Source of the DNA: Nitrococcus sp.
Lineage (GTDB): Bacteria; Pseudomonadota; Gammaproteobacteria; Nitrococcales; Nitrococcaceae
Assembly (NCBI GenBank): GCA_030452365.1
Contig: JAKDMK010000131.1
Span: 1-6,587, forward strand
DNA: 6,587 bases
Reading direction: 5' to 3'
In this document: positions 5,284 through 6,587 of the stretch, piece after piece
Layout of the letters: every line of letters begins with the position of its first letter
How positions within the stretch are numbered: the stretch's first letter is position 1
Translations under genes and position numbers: made by a program
The notes under the pieces: generated by a model
Database searches by the model: none
The model's input: only the letters and a program-made list of their open reading frames with translations
Told to the model about the DNA's origin: nothing

Positions 5284-6318
5284 GTGAAACGCTACTCGTG
5301 GGGATGCCTCATCCTTGTCAGCTTGGCGGTAAGCCTTTCGCTGCCGCTTATCTACGGTGGTCTGGATAGTCTCGATCAACTCGCCGCCCTATCGCCGGCG
5401 GTGATCGCGTTACTACTCGCAATGATCGTAGCCGGTTGGATGCTCAATGCGGGGCGCATAAAAATCCTTGCGGGCGGGCTCGGGGTGCGGCTGCCGGGGC
5501 ATGTAGCCCTGCGCACGGTGCTCAGCGCCGAATTCGCATCCGTGGCGACACCCGCGTCCACCGGCGGCGCGGCGACCTATATCTTTTTGCTCTCCCGGCG
5601 TGGTCTGCGCCTGGGTGAGGCCGCCGCCATCGTCGCGTTTGATCACGTTATGGACTTGATTTTCTTTGCCACCGCGATGCCAGTGGCACTGTTGCTTTTC
5701 TTAACCGGCCAGGGACTTACCCAGTCGCTAAGCGCCCCCGCCATATTGATTGGCGTGCTCACCCTAGGGGTGGGCGTGCTGCTGTGGATACCGCGTCACT
5801 ACCGTCCCCTGGCTATCTGGCTAGGACGAGTGATCCGCCGTGTGCCGGGGCTGCGCCGACTACGCTACCGCCTAGCCCGCTGGCTGATCCAGTTTCGGGC
5901 CAGCGTTACCTTGCTGCTTCGCCTCGGCGTGGGCCCGTTGCTGCTGGTTTATCTCCTTTGCGTCGGGCACTGGTTGCTGCGCTATGGGGTGCTGCCCCTG
6001 CTGCTGTATTTCATGGGCTACACGGGACCGTGGTCCTATATCTTCCTCGCTCAAGGCGTGATGTTTTTTATCGGCCACTTGTCGTTTCTACCCGGAGGAG
6101 CCGGTGGCGTAGAACTGGCTTTCGCCGCCCTGCTGCGGCCATACTTGGACGGCGGTACTACGGCCGCGGCTACTCTAGCGTGGCGGTTTTGCACTTTTTA
6201 TTGGTATTTGCTCGCCGGTGCCCCGGTGTTCATATTTACTGCCAGCCGCTTGGTAGTCGTCGGCCGGCGACCCGTTGGGTGCGCCACCGAGGATATCGAT
6301 CTCAGCCGTCGTGCTTAA
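5284..6318 (+). CDS. Flippase-like integral membrane protein, lysylphosphatidylglycerol synthase TM family
   Basis: The 344-residue product is mostly hydrophobic, with about seven or eight likely membrane helices (roughly 8-25, 38-55, 75-100, 115-141, 152-169, 214-245, 252-285 and 303-322) and a basic loop rich in Arg at 171-205. Motifs fit the UPF0104 / PF03706 family: TPASTGGAATYIFLLSRRGL (89-108), SFLPGGAGGVELAF (267-280) and RFCTFYWYLLAGAP (301-314). It lacks the large C-terminal aminoacyl-transferase domain of MprF, so it is the stand-alone transmembrane type, proposed to handle lipid or lipid-linked substrates at the inner membrane; its substrate is unknown. The GTG start is chosen for the AGGAGG ten bases ahead and because it places the first helix at the very N-terminus. 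The gene is 250 bases behind the dehydrogenase, and its end overlaps the opposite SPOR gene by 17 bp. Confidence 0.85.
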   Translation: MKRYSWGCLILVSLAVSLSLPLIYGGLDSLDQLAALSPAVIALLLAMIVAGWMLNAGRIKILAGGLGVRLPGHVALRTVLSAEFASVATPASTGGAATYIFLLSRRGLRLGEAAAIVAFDHVMDLIFFATAMPVALLLFLTGQGLTQSLSAPAILIGVLTLGVGVLLWIPRHYRPLAIWLGRVIRRVPGLRRLRYRLARWLIQFRASVTLLLRLGVGPLLLVYLLCVGHWLLRYGVLPLLLYFMGYTGPWSYIFLAQGVMFFIGHLSFLPGGAGGVELAFAALLRPYLDGGTTAAATLAWRFCTFYWYLLAGAPVFIFTASRLVVVGRRPVGCATEDIDLSRRA

Positions 6319-6587
6319 GCACGATGGTGTGAATGTTGTTTGCCTGCAGACGCTTGCGGATCTCGCTCAAGCGCTGCCGATTGCTGAACGGTCCTATCCG
6401 AACCCGGTGCCAGGTCTCGCCACTGGATAGCTTCACATTCTGGATCGACGCCTCGACCCCCAACAGGGCGAGATTAGCCTTAAGCTGATCGGCATCGCCG
6501 GGGTTGCGAAAAGAGCCTGCCTGCAATAGGTAATCTGCTCTCGCCTGCTCTGTCTCCCGTGGCGTCGCCTCTACGATTCGTGGCCGC
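6302..6587 (-). CDS. SPOR-domain cell-envelope protein, C-terminal part (cut by window edge)
   Basis: This minus-strand frame is open from the right edge and ends with TGA at 6302-6304, giving 94 C-terminal residues. After a charged linker (residues 1-17 of the visible part), a SPOR domain (PF05036) runs to near the end. It begins YLLQAGSFRNPGDADQL, continues with the pattern LLGVEASIQNV, then WHRVRIGPFSNRQ, and closes LRKRL-like with RKRLQANNIHTIVL. SPOR domains bind denuded glycan strands of septal peptidoglycan, as in FtsN, DedD, DamX and RlpA. Which of these this is cannot be told without the N-terminus; an FtsN- or DedD-like single-pass division protein is my guess. It converges on the flippase-like gene. 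Confidence 0.85.
   Translation of the reverse strand, partial: RPRIVEATPRETEQARADYLLQAGSFRNPGDADQLKANLALLGVEASIQNVKLSSGETWHRVRIGPFSNRQRLSEIRKRLQANNIHTIVLKHDG
6306..6327. terminator. Palindrome at the convergent gene ends, possible bidirectional terminator
   Basis: TCGTGCTTAAGCACGA (6309-6324) is a perfect 16-base palindrome centred on the TAA of the flippase-like gene and lying inside the last codons of the SPOR gene. In RNA the stem extends to nine pairs (6306-6314 with 6319-6327, one of them G-U) around a UUAA loop. Its position suits transcription stop or 3'-end protection for both genes. There is no U-run on either side, so a textbook intrinsic terminator is not shown. Confidence 0.4.

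Noticed and set aside
5784..6332. A 182-codon plus-strand frame inside the flippase-like gene.
   Set aside because: It is a shifted-frame shadow rich in Arg, Pro and Ala, while the true frame has membrane helices and family motifs.

Overview
The window reads as chromosomal DNA of a GC-rich, Gram-negative proteobacterium. A gammaproteobacterium, perhaps Chromatiales-like, is my best guess. The reasons are a large fold-III biosynthetic arginine decarboxylase (SpeA type), a beta-barrel porin of the alginate-export family with a signal peptide, a SPOR-domain cell-envelope protein and a REP palindrome with a GTAG head. I could not run a search, so the taxon stays an inference. No phage, CRISPR, plasmid or defence genes are visible.

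Layout: (1) Positions 1-580, minus strand: the N-terminal 193 residues of an outer-membrane porin of the alginate-export type, cut by the window edge. (2) 581-1068: a noncoding region holding the porin promoter with an AT-rich upstream tract, a leader with two competing stem-loops and a 10-bp hairpin next to the Shine-Dalgarno, and a REP element behind speE. (3) 1069-1929, minus: spermidine synthase speE. (4) 1930-2229: the divergent speE/speA control region, occupied by a 147-bp MITE-like element with perfect 16-bp terminal inverted repeats and two related internal hairpins. (5) 2230-4149, plus: arginine decarboxylase speA, overlapping by four bases with (6) 4146-5033, plus: a beta-hydroxyacid dehydrogenase family oxidoreductase. 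(7) 5034-5283: a leader region with a weak promoter candidate. (8) 5284-6318, plus: an integral membrane flippase-like protein (lysylphosphatidylglycerol synthase TM family). It converges with (9) 6302-6587, minus: the C-terminal SPOR domain of an envelope protein cut by the right edge. The last two genes overlap by 17 bp at a perfect palindrome containing both ends.

The biological core is polyamine synthesis. SpeA makes agmatine from arginine, and SpeE adds an aminopropyl group to putrescine to give spermidine. The connecting steps (agmatine to putrescine, and decarboxylated S-adenosylmethionine) are not encoded here and must lie elsewhere. The dehydrogenase is translationally coupled to speA, but its substrate cannot be read from sequence. 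The most noteworthy material is noncoding: the mobile-looking repeat inserted in the speE/speA control region, the porin leader with mutually exclusive stems, and the palindrome at the convergent gene ends. I found no clear evidence of an entirely new multi-gene system.
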